Shown: one piece after another, positions 1 through 7,167 of the stretch | Layout: each line of letters begins with the position of its first letter | Position numbering within the stretch: position 1 is the stretch's first letter | DNA from: Candidatus Fermentibacterota bacterium | Lineage (GTDB): Bacteria; Fermentibacterota; Fermentibacteria; Fermentibacterales; Fermentibacteraceae | Assembly (NCBI GenBank): GCA_012523605.1 | Contig: JAAYTY010000117.1 | Coordinates: forward strand, 1 to 13,574 | Length of the DNA: 13,574 nt | Direction: 5' to 3' | Translations under genes and position numbers: made by a program | Notes under the pieces: model-generated | What the model saw: the letters and a program-made list of their open reading frames with translations, nothing else | What the model was told of the DNA's origin: nothing | Databases searched by the model: none

Positions 1-1791
1 ATCTGGCAGTACGGCAACGCCCTGGGAGTACCCAACCTCGGTGGGGACACGATCTTCCATCCAGGGTTCGACGAGAACTGTCTGGTGAACGTCGTGGCCG
101 TAGGGCTGGTGAGGCACGACAGGATAGTGCGGAGCAGGGTGCCCGAGGTTGCGAAGTCGCGTCCCTACGTGCTGATTCTCGCCGGCAAGCCGACGGACGC
201 CACCGGCTTCGGCGGCGCCACGTTCGCGTCCGCCGACCTGGAGGAGGAAGGCCGCACAGGAGCTGTCCAGGTGGCCGACCCGTTCCTCAAGAGGGTGCTC
301 TCCGAGGCCAACGCAGCCGTCGTGGAGATGCTTTTCGAAAGGGGCGTCGAATTCGGTTTCAAGGACCTGGGCGCAGGTGGAATAGCCTGCGTAAGCAGCG
401 AGCTGGCCGCACATGGGGGAATGGGAATGGACCTGTGGCTCGACGAAGTCCCCGTGGCCGTCAGGGGACTGCCTCCCGAGGTGATAGCCTGCTCCGAGAC
501 GCAGGAGCGGTTCGGGCTGGCCGTTCCCGAGGAGGTCGCCCCCGACGTCCTGCGCATATACAACGCGGATTTCGACCTGCCCGGGCTGCATCCGGGTGCC
601 GGTGCTGCGGTCATCGGCAGGTTCACCGCCGGTGGTACCTACCGCGTCACCTGCGGAGGGGTCGAGGTCGCCTCTACTCCCGTGGAGGCGGTGACCCGCG
701 GCATCAGCTACGACAGGCCGGTGGAGGAATGCCCGCCTCCTCCTCCGGGTCCGGCCTCGATGGAGACCCATCCCTCGGTGGACATACCGGCCATGGCCCT
801 GTCGGTCCATGGGGCCTCCAGGAGGCCCGTGTTCAGCTTCTACGACAGCGAGGTGCAGGGTTCGACCCGGCTGAGACCGGGCGAGGCCGACGCCTCGATC
901 GTCGTTCCCGTCCCCGGCTGCAGGGTCGGGCTCGCCGCCGCCGGCGACGGCAATCCCTGGATCTCCTCCCTCGATCCCTGGCTGGGCGGCGCCCATGCGG
1001 TCGGCGAAGCTGTCAGGAACGTGGGTTCCGTAGGAGCGACGCCCATTGCCGCGACCGACTGCCTGAACTATGGAAGCCCGGAGGTGCCTGCGGTCATGTG
1101 GCAGTTCAGGAGGGGCGTGGAGGGGATCGCCCATGCCTGCAGGGCTTTCGGGTTCGAGGGCGACGCCCTTCCCATTGTGTCGGGCAACGTGAGCTTCTAC
1201 AACATGTCACCCTCGGGCAGGGCCATCCCCCCTTCGCCCGTGGTGGCCGTATTCGGCCGGCTGGACGACTTCACGCGCTCCACCGACTGCACCCTGAGGG
1301 CCGAGGGCAACCCCGTCGTCCTTTTCGGGGAGAGGCTGGACGAGCTCGGCGGGAGCCTGTTCTGCAGGGTGTGCCTCGGCTGTGACGGAGGTGCGCCGCC
1401 CGGATTCAGGGGGGCGCTCGAGAAGAGCATGGCTCGATGCGTCCTGGACTGGATCTCGAGGGGCATCGTCAGATCCTGCCACGACATCTCCGAGGGCGGA
1501 GCCGCCCTTGCGGCGCTGGAGATGGTGATGGCCTCGCTCGAGGCTGGGCCCCGCGGCATATCGCTCGACATCGGGACCGACCCCGTGGCGCTGTATTCTG
1601 AGACGCCGGGGTACCTCCTCGAAGTGGAGGCGGAACGCCTTCCCGCGGAGCTGCCCCCGTTCGCCAGGGTGGTGGGGAGGGTCACCGGCAGGCCCCTGCT
1701 GGAGGGCGAAGGCTGGTCGGTGGACGCAGGTTCGCTGTCGCCGCGCTGGCGTGACATGCTGGCCTCGGTCGTGTGGAGGGAAGAGCTGTGA
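1..1791 (+). CDS. purL: Phosphoribosylformylglycinamidine synthase, PurL subunit (5' end outside window)
   Basis: PurL is the synthetase subunit of FGAM synthase. It uses ATP and the ammonia released by PurQ to convert FGAR to FGAM in cytosolic purine synthesis. The frame is open from base 1; the first in-frame GTG (85) is internal because the preceding residues IWQYGNALGVPNLGGD already match the family. About 596 residues are present, so roughly 150 N-terminal residues of a small-type PurL (about 740 aa) are missing. Visible family motifs are GGATFAS (near base 214), VADPFLKRVLSEAN (near 274), DLGAGGIACVSSELAA (near 364), SETQERFG (near 496) and GNVSFYN (near 1183), spanning both PurM-like halves. 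The loop before GGATFAS reads GKPTDATGF, where most PurLs have a TGRDGI-type sequence. A run of five prolines (733-747) lies in the linker between the halves. The stop overlaps the purQ start. Identity is certain from the motifs. Confidence 0.96.
   Translation: MWQYGNALGVPNLGGDTIFHPGFDENCLVNVVAVGLVRHDRIVRSRVPEVAKSRPYVLILAGKPTDATGFGGATFASADLEEEGRTGAVQVADPFLKRVLSEANAAVVEMLFERGVEFGFKDLGAGGIACVSSELAAHGGMGMDLWLDEVPVAVRGLPPEVIACSETQERFGLAVPEEVAPDVLRIYNADFDLPGLHPGAGAAVIGRFTAGGTYRVTCGGVEVASTPVEAVTRGISYDRPVEECPPPPPGPASMETHPSVDIPAMALSVHGASRRPVFSFYDSEVQGSTRLRPGEADASIVVPVPGCRVGLAAAGDGNPWISSLDPWLGGAHAVGEAVRNVGSVGATPIAATDCLNYGSPEVPAVMWQFRRGVEGIAHACRAFGFEGDALPIVSGNVSFYNMSPSGRAIPPSPVVAVFGRLDDFTRSTDCTLRAEGNPVVLFGERLDELGGSLFCRVCLGCDGGAPPGFRGALEKSMARCVLDWISRGIVRSCHDISEGGAALAALEMVMASLEAGPRGISLDIGTDPVALYSETPGYLLEVEAERLPAELPPFARVVGRVTGRPLLEGEGWSVDAGSLSPRWRDMLASVVWREEL
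1775..1780 (+). promoter_or_regulatory. Ribosome binding site that decides the purQ start
   Basis: GGAGGG lies 7 bases before GTG at 1788, inside the last codons of purL. It favours 1788 over the in-frame GTG at 1773, which would overlap this site and add five residues not found in the family. Confidence 0.75.
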
Positions 1792-2606
1792 GGCCCGGCG
1801 TGGCCGTGGTCCAGTTCCCGGGATCGAACTGCGAGTACGAGACCGCACTGGCCCTCCAGGAGGCCGGGCTGGACGGCCGGATCGTGAGATGGAACGCATC
1901 GCCCTCCTCGCTCGCATCCTTCCAGGCCTTCGTCCTGCCCGGCGGATTCTCCTATCAGGACAGGATCAGGGCAGGCGCTGTCGCCGCGAGGGACGGTGTC
2001 ATGGATGCGGTATGCTCCATGGCGTCAGCGGGCAGGCCTGTGCTGGGGATATGCAACGGCGCGCAGATCCTTGTGGAGAGCGGGCTCGTGCCCGGCTGGC
2101 GTCCTGGAACGATCGAGGCCGCCCTGGCCTCCAACCTCTCCCCGGGCAGAACCGGCTACTACGCCGACTGGGTATTCGTCAGGCCGGCGAGAGGTTCGGC
2201 CAGATCCCCCTGGCTGTGCGCCTGCGACGATTCGCCCATCCCGCTCCCTGTGGCGCACGCCGAGGGCCGGTTCCTGTTTCCCTCCGGCACGGAACTCGAC
2301 GATCTCGAGAGTTCAGGGACTCCGGCCCTGACTTACTGCATGCCCGGCGGGGAGCCGGCGGTGGAATGGCCCTGGAATCCAAACGGCTCGTCCTTCTCGC
2401 TCGCGGGGATACTCGACCCTTCCGGCGGCGTACTGGCCATGATGCCCCATCCCGAGAGGGCGAGATGGCTCTGGCAGGTGCCTCCGGGCCTTCCCGGGCC
2501 ATGGGGCGCGAAACGCAGGCTGTCATCCGGCCGGGCCGCGATCCATGAGCCGGGTCCGGGATCGGCTGTCTTCTCGAGTCTCGCCAGATGGCTGGGGGCC
2601 GGATGA
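1788..2606 (+). CDS. purQ: Phosphoribosylformylglycinamidine synthase, PurQ glutaminase subunit
   Basis: PurQ is a class I glutamine amidotransferase that hydrolyses glutamine and channels ammonia to PurL. The start chosen is GTG 1788, giving 272 aa (MRPGVAVVQFPGSNCE), which matches the family's N-terminal VVQFPGSNC. The catalytic triad is visible: Cys89 in GICNGAQ and His221/Glu223 in MMPHPERA. LPGGFSYQDRIRAGA (near residues 50-64) and NPNGS (197-201) are also typical. It is longer than the common form of about 225-230 aa because of extra sequence between residues 120 and 180 and a tail after the HPE motif. GTG overlaps the purL TGA by four bases (GTGA), so translation is probably coupled. 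Gene order is purL-purQ-purS-like rather than the Bacillus order purS-purQ-purL. Confidence 0.96.
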   Translation: MRPGVAVVQFPGSNCEYETALALQEAGLDGRIVRWNASPSSLASFQAFVLPGGFSYQDRIRAGAVAARDGVMDAVCSMASAGRPVLGICNGAQILVESGLVPGWRPGTIEAALASNLSPGRTGYYADWVFVRPARGSARSPWLCACDDSPIPLPVAHAEGRFLFPSGTELDDLESSGTPALTYCMPGGEPAVEWPWNPNGSSFSLAGILDPSGGVLAMMPHPERARWLWQVPPGLPGPWGAKRRLSSGRAAIHEPGPGSAVFSSLARWLGAG

Positions 2607-3148
2607 TGACCACGTTCAGGATCGCCGTCCGCCTCAGGGCGCCGGATCCAGCGGCGCGCACCGCCCGCCTCGCCCTGTCGAGGGTGATGCCCGCCGAGTG
2701 TCCCGCGATCCTCTCCAGGTACGATCTCTGGGAGTTCGATGTCGAGTCGGGCGGGCTCGAGGTCGTCGAGGCAATCCTCGGGAGGTATCCGGACATACTG
2801 AATCCCAACAAGCAGGAGAGTCTCGTCCTCGGCGGAGAACCCCTCCCGGGAGAGGACGCCTCGATGACCTGGGTTTCCGTGGAGATCTCCGACAGGGACA
2901 GCGGCTCGTCGGCCGGGTGGTCCTCGGTGATCGGCCGCGCCGGCTTCCCTGTGGCTGAAGTGCGCTGCAAGGTGCTCTGGATACTCGGATACCCCGGGAG
3001 TGCGACGACGGGGGAGGTTCTCGAGAAGGCCGGCGCCGTCGCCGTCTCGGTGACCCGGTCGAGGGGGCTCCTCTCCAATCCCGTGTCCCAGACGGCGAGG
3101 ATATTCATACCGGAACGCCCGGGCTCCGAAGGCAGTCCGGGGAAGTGA
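2603..3148 (+). CDS. Putative tandem PurS-like subunit of FGAM synthase
   Basis: This 181-residue protein lies immediately after purQ, with its ATG inside the purQ stop (ATGA, 2603-2606); a second ATG follows at once at 2606. I infer that it contains two PurS-like halves. Half one (about residues 3-85) runs strand FRIAVRLRA, then a DPAARTARLAL helix, a strand around RYDLWEFDVES, a second helix, and a segment ending NPNKQES. Half two (about 90-172) repeats strand WVSVEI, helix, strand AEVRCKVLWIL, helix, and ends GLLSNPVSQTARIFIP. That ending resembles the PurS C-terminus (LLANPVIEDYRIEV in Bacillus-type proteins). Single PurS proteins are about 80-85 aa and work as dimers bridging PurL and PurQ; the N-terminal domain of large, fused PurL is known to mimic such a dimer. 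Similarity is low, so the call rests on position, length and pattern. An unrelated small protein remains possible. Confidence 0.6.
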   Translation: MMTTFRIAVRLRAPDPAARTARLALSRVMPAECPAILSRYDLWEFDVESGGLEVVEAILGRYPDILNPNKQESLVLGGEPLPGEDASMTWVSVEISDRDSGSSAGWSSVIGRAGFPVAEVRCKVLWILGYPGSATTGEVLEKAGAVAVSVTRSRGLLSNPVSQTARIFIPERPGSEGSPGK

Positions 3149-5568
3149 CTCCCGCACATCCCTGGGAGGATCTCCTGGCTTCCTCCGGGAAACCCCAGCA
3201 GTACATCGGCTGCGAATGGAACTCGGTCAGGCCCCGGGCCGGCCTGCCGGACGTCACGCTCGCGTATCCGGACACCTACGAGCTCGGAATGTCCAACTTC
3301 GGGCTCGCGGCGGTGAGGCACATCCTGGTCGAGTCGGGCCGCTTCAACGTCAGGAGGGCGTACTGCCCAGCCCCCGACATGGATTCGAAGCTCCGTGCAT
3401 CCGGACGCGAACTCGTCTGTATCGAGGACGCGTTCCCCGTGTCGCGGAGCTCCGTGATCGGATTCGGAGTGCCTGCCGAGGCTCTTTACACGAACATCCT
3501 CAGGATGCTGGGCTTGGCGGGCCTGCCGGCAAGGGCATCGGAGAGGCCCGATTCCGCTCCCGTGGTGGTGGCCGGCGGCGGCGGTCTCGCCAATCCCCTG
3601 CCTCTGTCACCGTTCGTCGATGTCTTCTTCCTCGGCGACGCCGAGGATCACGCCGCAGAGCTGTTCACGATCCTCTCCGGCGGAGGTGGCAGACGCGGAA
3701 AACTCGCTGAGGTTTCGCAAATCCCCGGCGTCTGGGTACCCTCCCTGGGCCCGAAGCCCGTTGAAGTCCAGCATGTCCGGGCGCTCAGACCGGCTGACGC
3801 TCCAGTCAGGCAGCTCGTTCCGCTCTGTCAGGTCACGCACGATCGCGCGGTGGTGGAGATCGCGAGGGGGTGCAGCAGGGGGTGCAGGTTCTGCCAGGCG
3901 GGCTTCGTCTCCAGGCCGGTGAGGGAAAGACCGCCTGCCGAGGTCCTGGATCTCCTCGAGAAGACGATCGGAGCCACCGGTTGGGAGGAGGCCGGGCTTC
4001 TCTCGCTTTCGTTCTCGGACTACTCCCGTCTCGAGGATCTGCTGCCCTGCCTGGCCGATTTCGAGCGGAAAACGGGGGTTTCGATCTCGAAGCCTTCGCT
4101 CCGTCCTGACACGTTCGCACGCCTCGGCGGCCTCGGCCGGATCTCGGGGCGGATCACCCTCGCGCCGGAGGCCGGCACGGAGCGCCTCAGATGGAAGCTC
4201 AACAAATGTATGACGGACAAAGAGATCATTGATTCGTTCGACATGGCGTTCGGCCTGGGTGCGAAGGGGATCAAGCTGTACTTCCTCGTGGGTCTGCCCG
4301 GGGAGACCGACGAGGACCTCGAGGGCATAGGAACTCTCGCCAGAGCCGCCTGCAGCGCCGCTTCGAGGCACAGGAGGAACCCGGGGAGGTCCGTCTCGGT
4401 GGCTCTCTCTCCCTTCGTCCCCAAGCCGGCCACACCGCTCCAGTGGGCCCCCCAGGCGGGATGGTCCGAGCTGTGGAGGCGGATAAGGTTCACGGCCTCC
4501 CGGTGCGGCCGTGCGACCGTCGGTTGGAACGATCCCGGCCTGGCGGTCGTAGAGGCCGTCCTCGGGCTCGGTGACGCGGATTCCACCTCCGAGCTCCTCT
4601 CCGCCGCCGTGAAGGCGGGAGCCGGCTTCGACGGATGGTCCGACAGGTTCAGGTGGGACGTCTGGAGAGGGCTGATCGGGAGCCGGCCAGGGCTGGAGGA
4701 CCGCCTGCGTGACGGCCTGGATCCCGGAGCGCCCCTCCCCTGGGATTTCATCTCGACGGGGGTGTCGCGCGGATACCTTCTCGACGAGCTCGGGAGATAC
4801 GATGCAGGGCAGGCATCCCCGGACTGCCGGGAGGCCGGCTGCAGCGGCTGCGGGGCCTGCGGCGGAGGAGGCCCACCTGGTGCGCCGTTGTCCGGCTCTC
4901 CGTGTCCGGATGCAGCCGGCGTCGCCGGAAGCCTCGCCGGTCACAGCCTCGAGGGCGTGGATGCCGGAATGGGACGGCCGGCCTGCATAGCGAGGTTCTG
5001 GTACTCCAAGAGAGGGCTTGCGCGTTTTTCGTCGCATCTTGATACCGTGAGGATGTGGACGAGGGCGTTCAGGCGCGCCGGCCTCGAGGCCGTTACACGG
5101 GGCGGTCACGTGAAGAGGCAGCGCATCCGCTTCGGCCCCGCCCTTCCCCTGGGATTCTCCGGTTCGGCGGAGTGCGTGGACGTCCTTCTGGGAACCCCGC
5201 CTTCCCCGGGGATGATGGAGGCCGTATCGCGATCGCTTCCTCCGGGGTTCGGCCTATCGCGCGCCAGGGTGCTCCCTCCGGACACGCCCGCTCCCGACAG
5301 GGAGGCGGCATTGGCGGAATACGCCGTCATGTGCGATATCCCCGATCCGGAGGCACTGATGCGCTTCGAGGGGGTGAGGGGGGCCCGCATGGAAAACGGC
5401 ATCCTCATCCTGGAAATAGATCTATCGTATCCGAAGGCCAGGCCCGACCGGCTGCTGGAGGCCGCTGGAGCCGCCTTCGGGAGCATAGAGAGAACCGGTC
5501 TGTTCGGCGTCTCCGACGGGCGCAGGCGCCCGCTGGCAGGTGCCGAAGGAGGAGATGATCCGGCTTGA
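3145..5568 (+). CDS. Radical SAM protein fused to a C-terminal DUF2344 (TIGR03936-type) domain
   Basis: An 807-residue protein with a family-typical three-part layout. Residues about 15-200 resemble the TIGR03960-type N-terminal region (PDTYELGMSNFGL, 42-54; GFGVPAEALYTNILRMLGLA, 106-125; FLGDAEDHAAELF, 162-174). The radical SAM core follows, with the 4Fe-4S ligands Cys243, Cys247 and Cys250 in RGCSRGCRFCQ, then LAPEAGTERLR (339-349) and YFLVGLPGE (379-387). A Cys/Gly-rich segment (Cys561, 566, 569, 572) probably binds a second metal centre. Residues about 614-790 match the DUF2344 domain (RFWYSKRGLARFSSHLDTVR), often fused to or beside this protein family. The usual GFNPxP motif after the HLD segment is replaced by GGHVKRQR. 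The reaction is unknown; adjacency to RNase G and L21 is widely conserved and hints at RNA or ribosome biology. The start is GTG 3145 in a GTGA overlap; its ribosome binding site is weak. Confidence 0.9.
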   Translation: MTPAHPWEDLLASSGKPQQYIGCEWNSVRPRAGLPDVTLAYPDTYELGMSNFGLAAVRHILVESGRFNVRRAYCPAPDMDSKLRASGRELVCIEDAFPVSRSSVIGFGVPAEALYTNILRMLGLAGLPARASERPDSAPVVVAGGGGLANPLPLSPFVDVFFLGDAEDHAAELFTILSGGGGRRGKLAEVSQIPGVWVPSLGPKPVEVQHVRALRPADAPVRQLVPLCQVTHDRAVVEIARGCSRGCRFCQAGFVSRPVRERPPAEVLDLLEKTIGATGWEEAGLLSLSFSDYSRLEDLLPCLADFERKTGVSISKPSLRPDTFARLGGLGRISGRITLAPEAGTERLRWKLNKCMTDKEIIDSFDMAFGLGAKGIKLYFLVGLPGETDEDLEGIGTLARAACSAASRHRRNPGRSVSVALSPFVPKPATPLQWAPQAGWSELWRRIRFTASRCGRATVGWNDPGLAVVEAVLGLGDADSTSELLSAAVKAGAGFDGWSDRFRWDVWRGLIGSRPGLEDRLRDGLDPGAPLPWDFISTGVSRGYLLDELGRYDAGQASPDCREAGCSGCGACGGGGPPGAPLSGSPCPDAAGVAGSLAGHSLEGVDAGMGRPACIARFWYSKRGLARFSSHLDTVRMWTRAFRRAGLEAVTRGGHVKRQRIRFGPALPLGFSGSAECVDVLLGTPPSPGMMEAVSRSLPPGFGLSRARVLPPDTPAPDREAALAEYAVMCDIPDPEALMRFEGVRGARMENGILILEIDLSYPKARPDRLLEAAGAAFGSIERTGLFGVSDGRRRPLAGAEGGDDPA
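5546..5554 (+). promoter_or_regulatory. Ribosome binding site for the RNase G TTG start
   Basis: AAGGAGGAG sits about 10 bases before TTG 5565, within the end of the radical SAM gene. The ATG at 5555, nearer to it, is in another frame and opens no plausible protein, so TTG is preferred. Confidence 0.65.
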
Positions 5569-7097
5569 AGATCGATTTCGTGGTGAATTCCCATCCCGAC
5601 CTGACGAGGATAGCCATTCTCGAGGACGGCCGGCTGATGGAGCTCATCGTCGAGAAGTCCGACGTGAGGAGGATCGTAGGCAACATCTACCTCGGAAAGG
5701 TGAATGCCGTCCTGCCCGGAATGCAGGCTGCGTTCGTGGACATCGGGCTCGAGCGGAGCGCCTTCCTGCACATCTCTGATGTCAGAGGAGGGGTGATCGA
5801 CGCGCACGCCTTCGCGCAGTCCCTGGTCGAAGAGAGGCCAGTCGTGGCGGAGGATCCCTCCGGCCCCATCGAGGACCTCCTGAAGAAGGGTCAGGAGATC
5901 CTGGTCCAGGTGACGAAGGAGCCGATAAGCACGAAGGGTGCGAGGGTGAGCACCAGGGTGTCCATCGCCGGTCGCTACGTCGTGAGCATGCCCGGCGACC
6001 CCGTGGCCGGGGTGTCCCGCAAAATCGGCGACAGGAAGGAACGCTCCCGGCTTCGCGAGATCGTGAGCAAGGTCAGGTCCGAGGGTTTCGGAATAATCGC
6101 GCGGACGGCTGGAAGCGAGCAGGACGAGGACGCTTTCAGGGCGGACGTCGAGAGGATAGTCGAGAAGTGGAAGGAGATCGGCGAGCTCGCCCTCGGATCG
6201 CGGGCTCCGGCCCTGCTCCACCAGGAGTTCGATGTCGTGACCATGACGATGAGGGATATCGTCACCCTCGACGTGAACTCGTTCGTCACCGACTCGAGGG
6301 AGATGTCCGCCGAAGCGAGGAACTACCTCAGGAAGATCGATCCCGGCCTGGCCGAGAAGGTGAAGTACTATCGCGGGCGCGTGCCGATCTTCGACCACTA
6401 TGGAATCGAGGGGGAGATCGCGCAGATCATGAACCGCGAGGTGCCGCTGAAGAGCGGAGGCTCCCTGGTCATCGACCAGACCGAGGCGCTCGTGGCCATC
6501 GACGTCAACACGAAGCGATACGTCGGCAGGAGGAGCCAGGAGAACACGATACTGAAGACGAATCTCGAGGCCGCACGCGAGGTGGCGAGGCAGCTCCGCC
6601 TCCGGGACATAGGGGGCATCATCGTCATAGACTTCATAGACATGGACATCGAAGACCACAGGGAGAAGGTCCTGAACGCCCTCCGCAGCGAGCTGGGCAG
6701 GGACAGATCCCCGACCAAGACGTGCCAGGTGAGCCCCCTGGGTCTCGTGGAGATGACCAGGAAGAGGGTCAGACCGAGCCTCGTCCAGTCCCTGTCGGAG
6801 CCCTGCTCGCGATGCGGCGGCACGGGAAGGGTTCTCTCGTCGCTCTCGGCGGCGACCAGGTTGGAGAGATTCCTCGAGAGAGCGGGCCTGCGGAAGATGC
6901 ACAGGAACATCGTCGTATCAGTCCATCCCGAGCTCGCGGCCTATCTCCTCGTGGATGAGGGGAAGAGGCTTGAGCACATGGTCGAAAAGGCAAGACTGGA
7001 TGTCCACATCTGCGAGGACGCCAGGCTCAAGGTGGACGAGTTCAAGGCCTACTCCCTCGACACGCACGAGGACATCAGTGCTCTGTACGACTCCTGA
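5565..7097 (+). CDS. rng: Ribonuclease E/G family endoribonuclease (RNase G-like)
   Basis: Cytosolic endoribonuclease of the RNase E/G family, which cuts single-stranded AU-rich RNA in rRNA maturation and mRNA decay. At 510 residues it has the length of RNase G and lacks the long scaffold tail of enterobacterial RNase E. The N-terminus aligns with E. coli RNase G; the S1 RNA-binding domain spans about residues 36-126 (VGNIYLGKVNAVLPGMQAAF). The catalytic Mg-binding aspartates are Asp313 in AIDVNTKR and Asp356 in VIDFIDM, with TNLEAAREVARQLRLRD (332-348) between them. The zinc link that joins subunits is C414xxC417 in EPCSRCGG. The TTG start lies in a TTGA overlap with the radical SAM stop, so the two are likely made in a fixed ratio. 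All key residues are present. Confidence 0.95.
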   Translation: MKIDFVVNSHPDLTRIAILEDGRLMELIVEKSDVRRIVGNIYLGKVNAVLPGMQAAFVDIGLERSAFLHISDVRGGVIDAHAFAQSLVEERPVVAEDPSGPIEDLLKKGQEILVQVTKEPISTKGARVSTRVSIAGRYVVSMPGDPVAGVSRKIGDRKERSRLREIVSKVRSEGFGIIARTAGSEQDEDAFRADVERIVEKWKEIGELALGSRAPALLHQEFDVVTMTMRDIVTLDVNSFVTDSREMSAEARNYLRKIDPGLAEKVKYYRGRVPIFDHYGIEGEIAQIMNREVPLKSGGSLVIDQTEALVAIDVNTKRYVGRRSQENTILKTNLEAAREVARQLRLRDIGGIIVIDFIDMDIEDHREKVLNALRSELGRDRSPTKTCQVSPLGLVEMTRKRVRPSLVQSLSEPCSRCGGTGRVLSSLSAATRLERFLERAGLRKMHRNIVVSVHPELAAYLLVDEGKRLEHMVEKARLDVHICEDARLKVDEFKAYSLDTHEDISALYDS

Positions 7098-7102
7098 CGA
7101 GG

Positions 7103-7132
7103 TTGACCCGGCCGCCCTGCCCGGCGTATAAA
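7103..7132 (+). promoter_or_regulatory. Probable sigma-70-type promoter for rplU-folD
   Basis: TTGACC (7103-7108) and TATAAA (7127-7132) are separated by 18 bases, each matching five of six consensus positions. In DNA this GC-rich such a pair in an intergenic gap is unlikely by chance. Transcription would begin near 7139-7141, leaving a leader of roughly 28 bases before the rplU TTG. The -10 box lies across one arm and the loop of a perfect hairpin. Confidence 0.6.
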
Positions 7133-7145
7133 CGCCGTTGTTTTA
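7122..7145 (+). terminator. Candidate intrinsic terminator or operator hairpin after RNase G
   Basis: CGGCGT (7122-7127), loop ATAA, ACGCCG (7132-7137) forms a perfect 6-bp stem followed by TTGTTTTA (7138-7145). This is the shape of a short Rho-independent terminator for the purL-to-rng transcript. The stem is short and overlaps a good -10 box, so it could instead be an operator palindrome or a chance effect of the promoter sequence. Confidence 0.45.
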
Positions 7146-7154
7146 GCGTATTCC

Positions 7155-7160
7155 GGAGGT
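7155..7160 (+). promoter_or_regulatory. Ribosome binding site that decides the rplU start
   Basis: GGAGGT lies 7 bases before TTG 7168. The alternative in-frame GTG at 7159 lies inside this site, and its extra residues (MDA) precede the position where L21 proteins normally begin (MYA-IETGG). Confidence 0.75.
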
Positions 7161-7167
7161 GGATGCC

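Noticed and set aside
435..1385. 316-codon plus-strand frame inside purL
   Set aside because: Arginine/glycine-rich out-of-frame translation of a certain purL.
2179..3321. 380-codon minus-strand frame across purQ and the PurS-like gene
   Set aside because: It crosses three real genes and reads as Arg/Pro/Ser-rich noise. The plus-strand frames have coupled starts and family motifs.
4843..4880. GC-rich, cysteine-coding repeat-like patch as a possible DNA repeat
   Set aside because: It encodes the conserved Cys/Gly cluster of the radical SAM protein; no true repeated unit is present.
5025..5029. Run of five T as a possible terminator
   Set aside because: It lies inside the DUF2344 domain coding for ARFSSHLD, with no stem before it.
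3607..5109. 500-codon minus-strand frame opposite the radical SAM gene
   Set aside because: Low-complexity Arg/Pro/Gly translation with no recognisable domain; shadow of the real gene.
5106..6902. 598-codon open frame on the minus strand opposite the radical SAM and RNase G genes
   Set aside because: It lies wholly opposite two well-supported genes, and its translation is compositionally odd (rich in His, Asp, Arg, Leu) with no motif. Long antisense frames are expected in GC-rich coding DNA.
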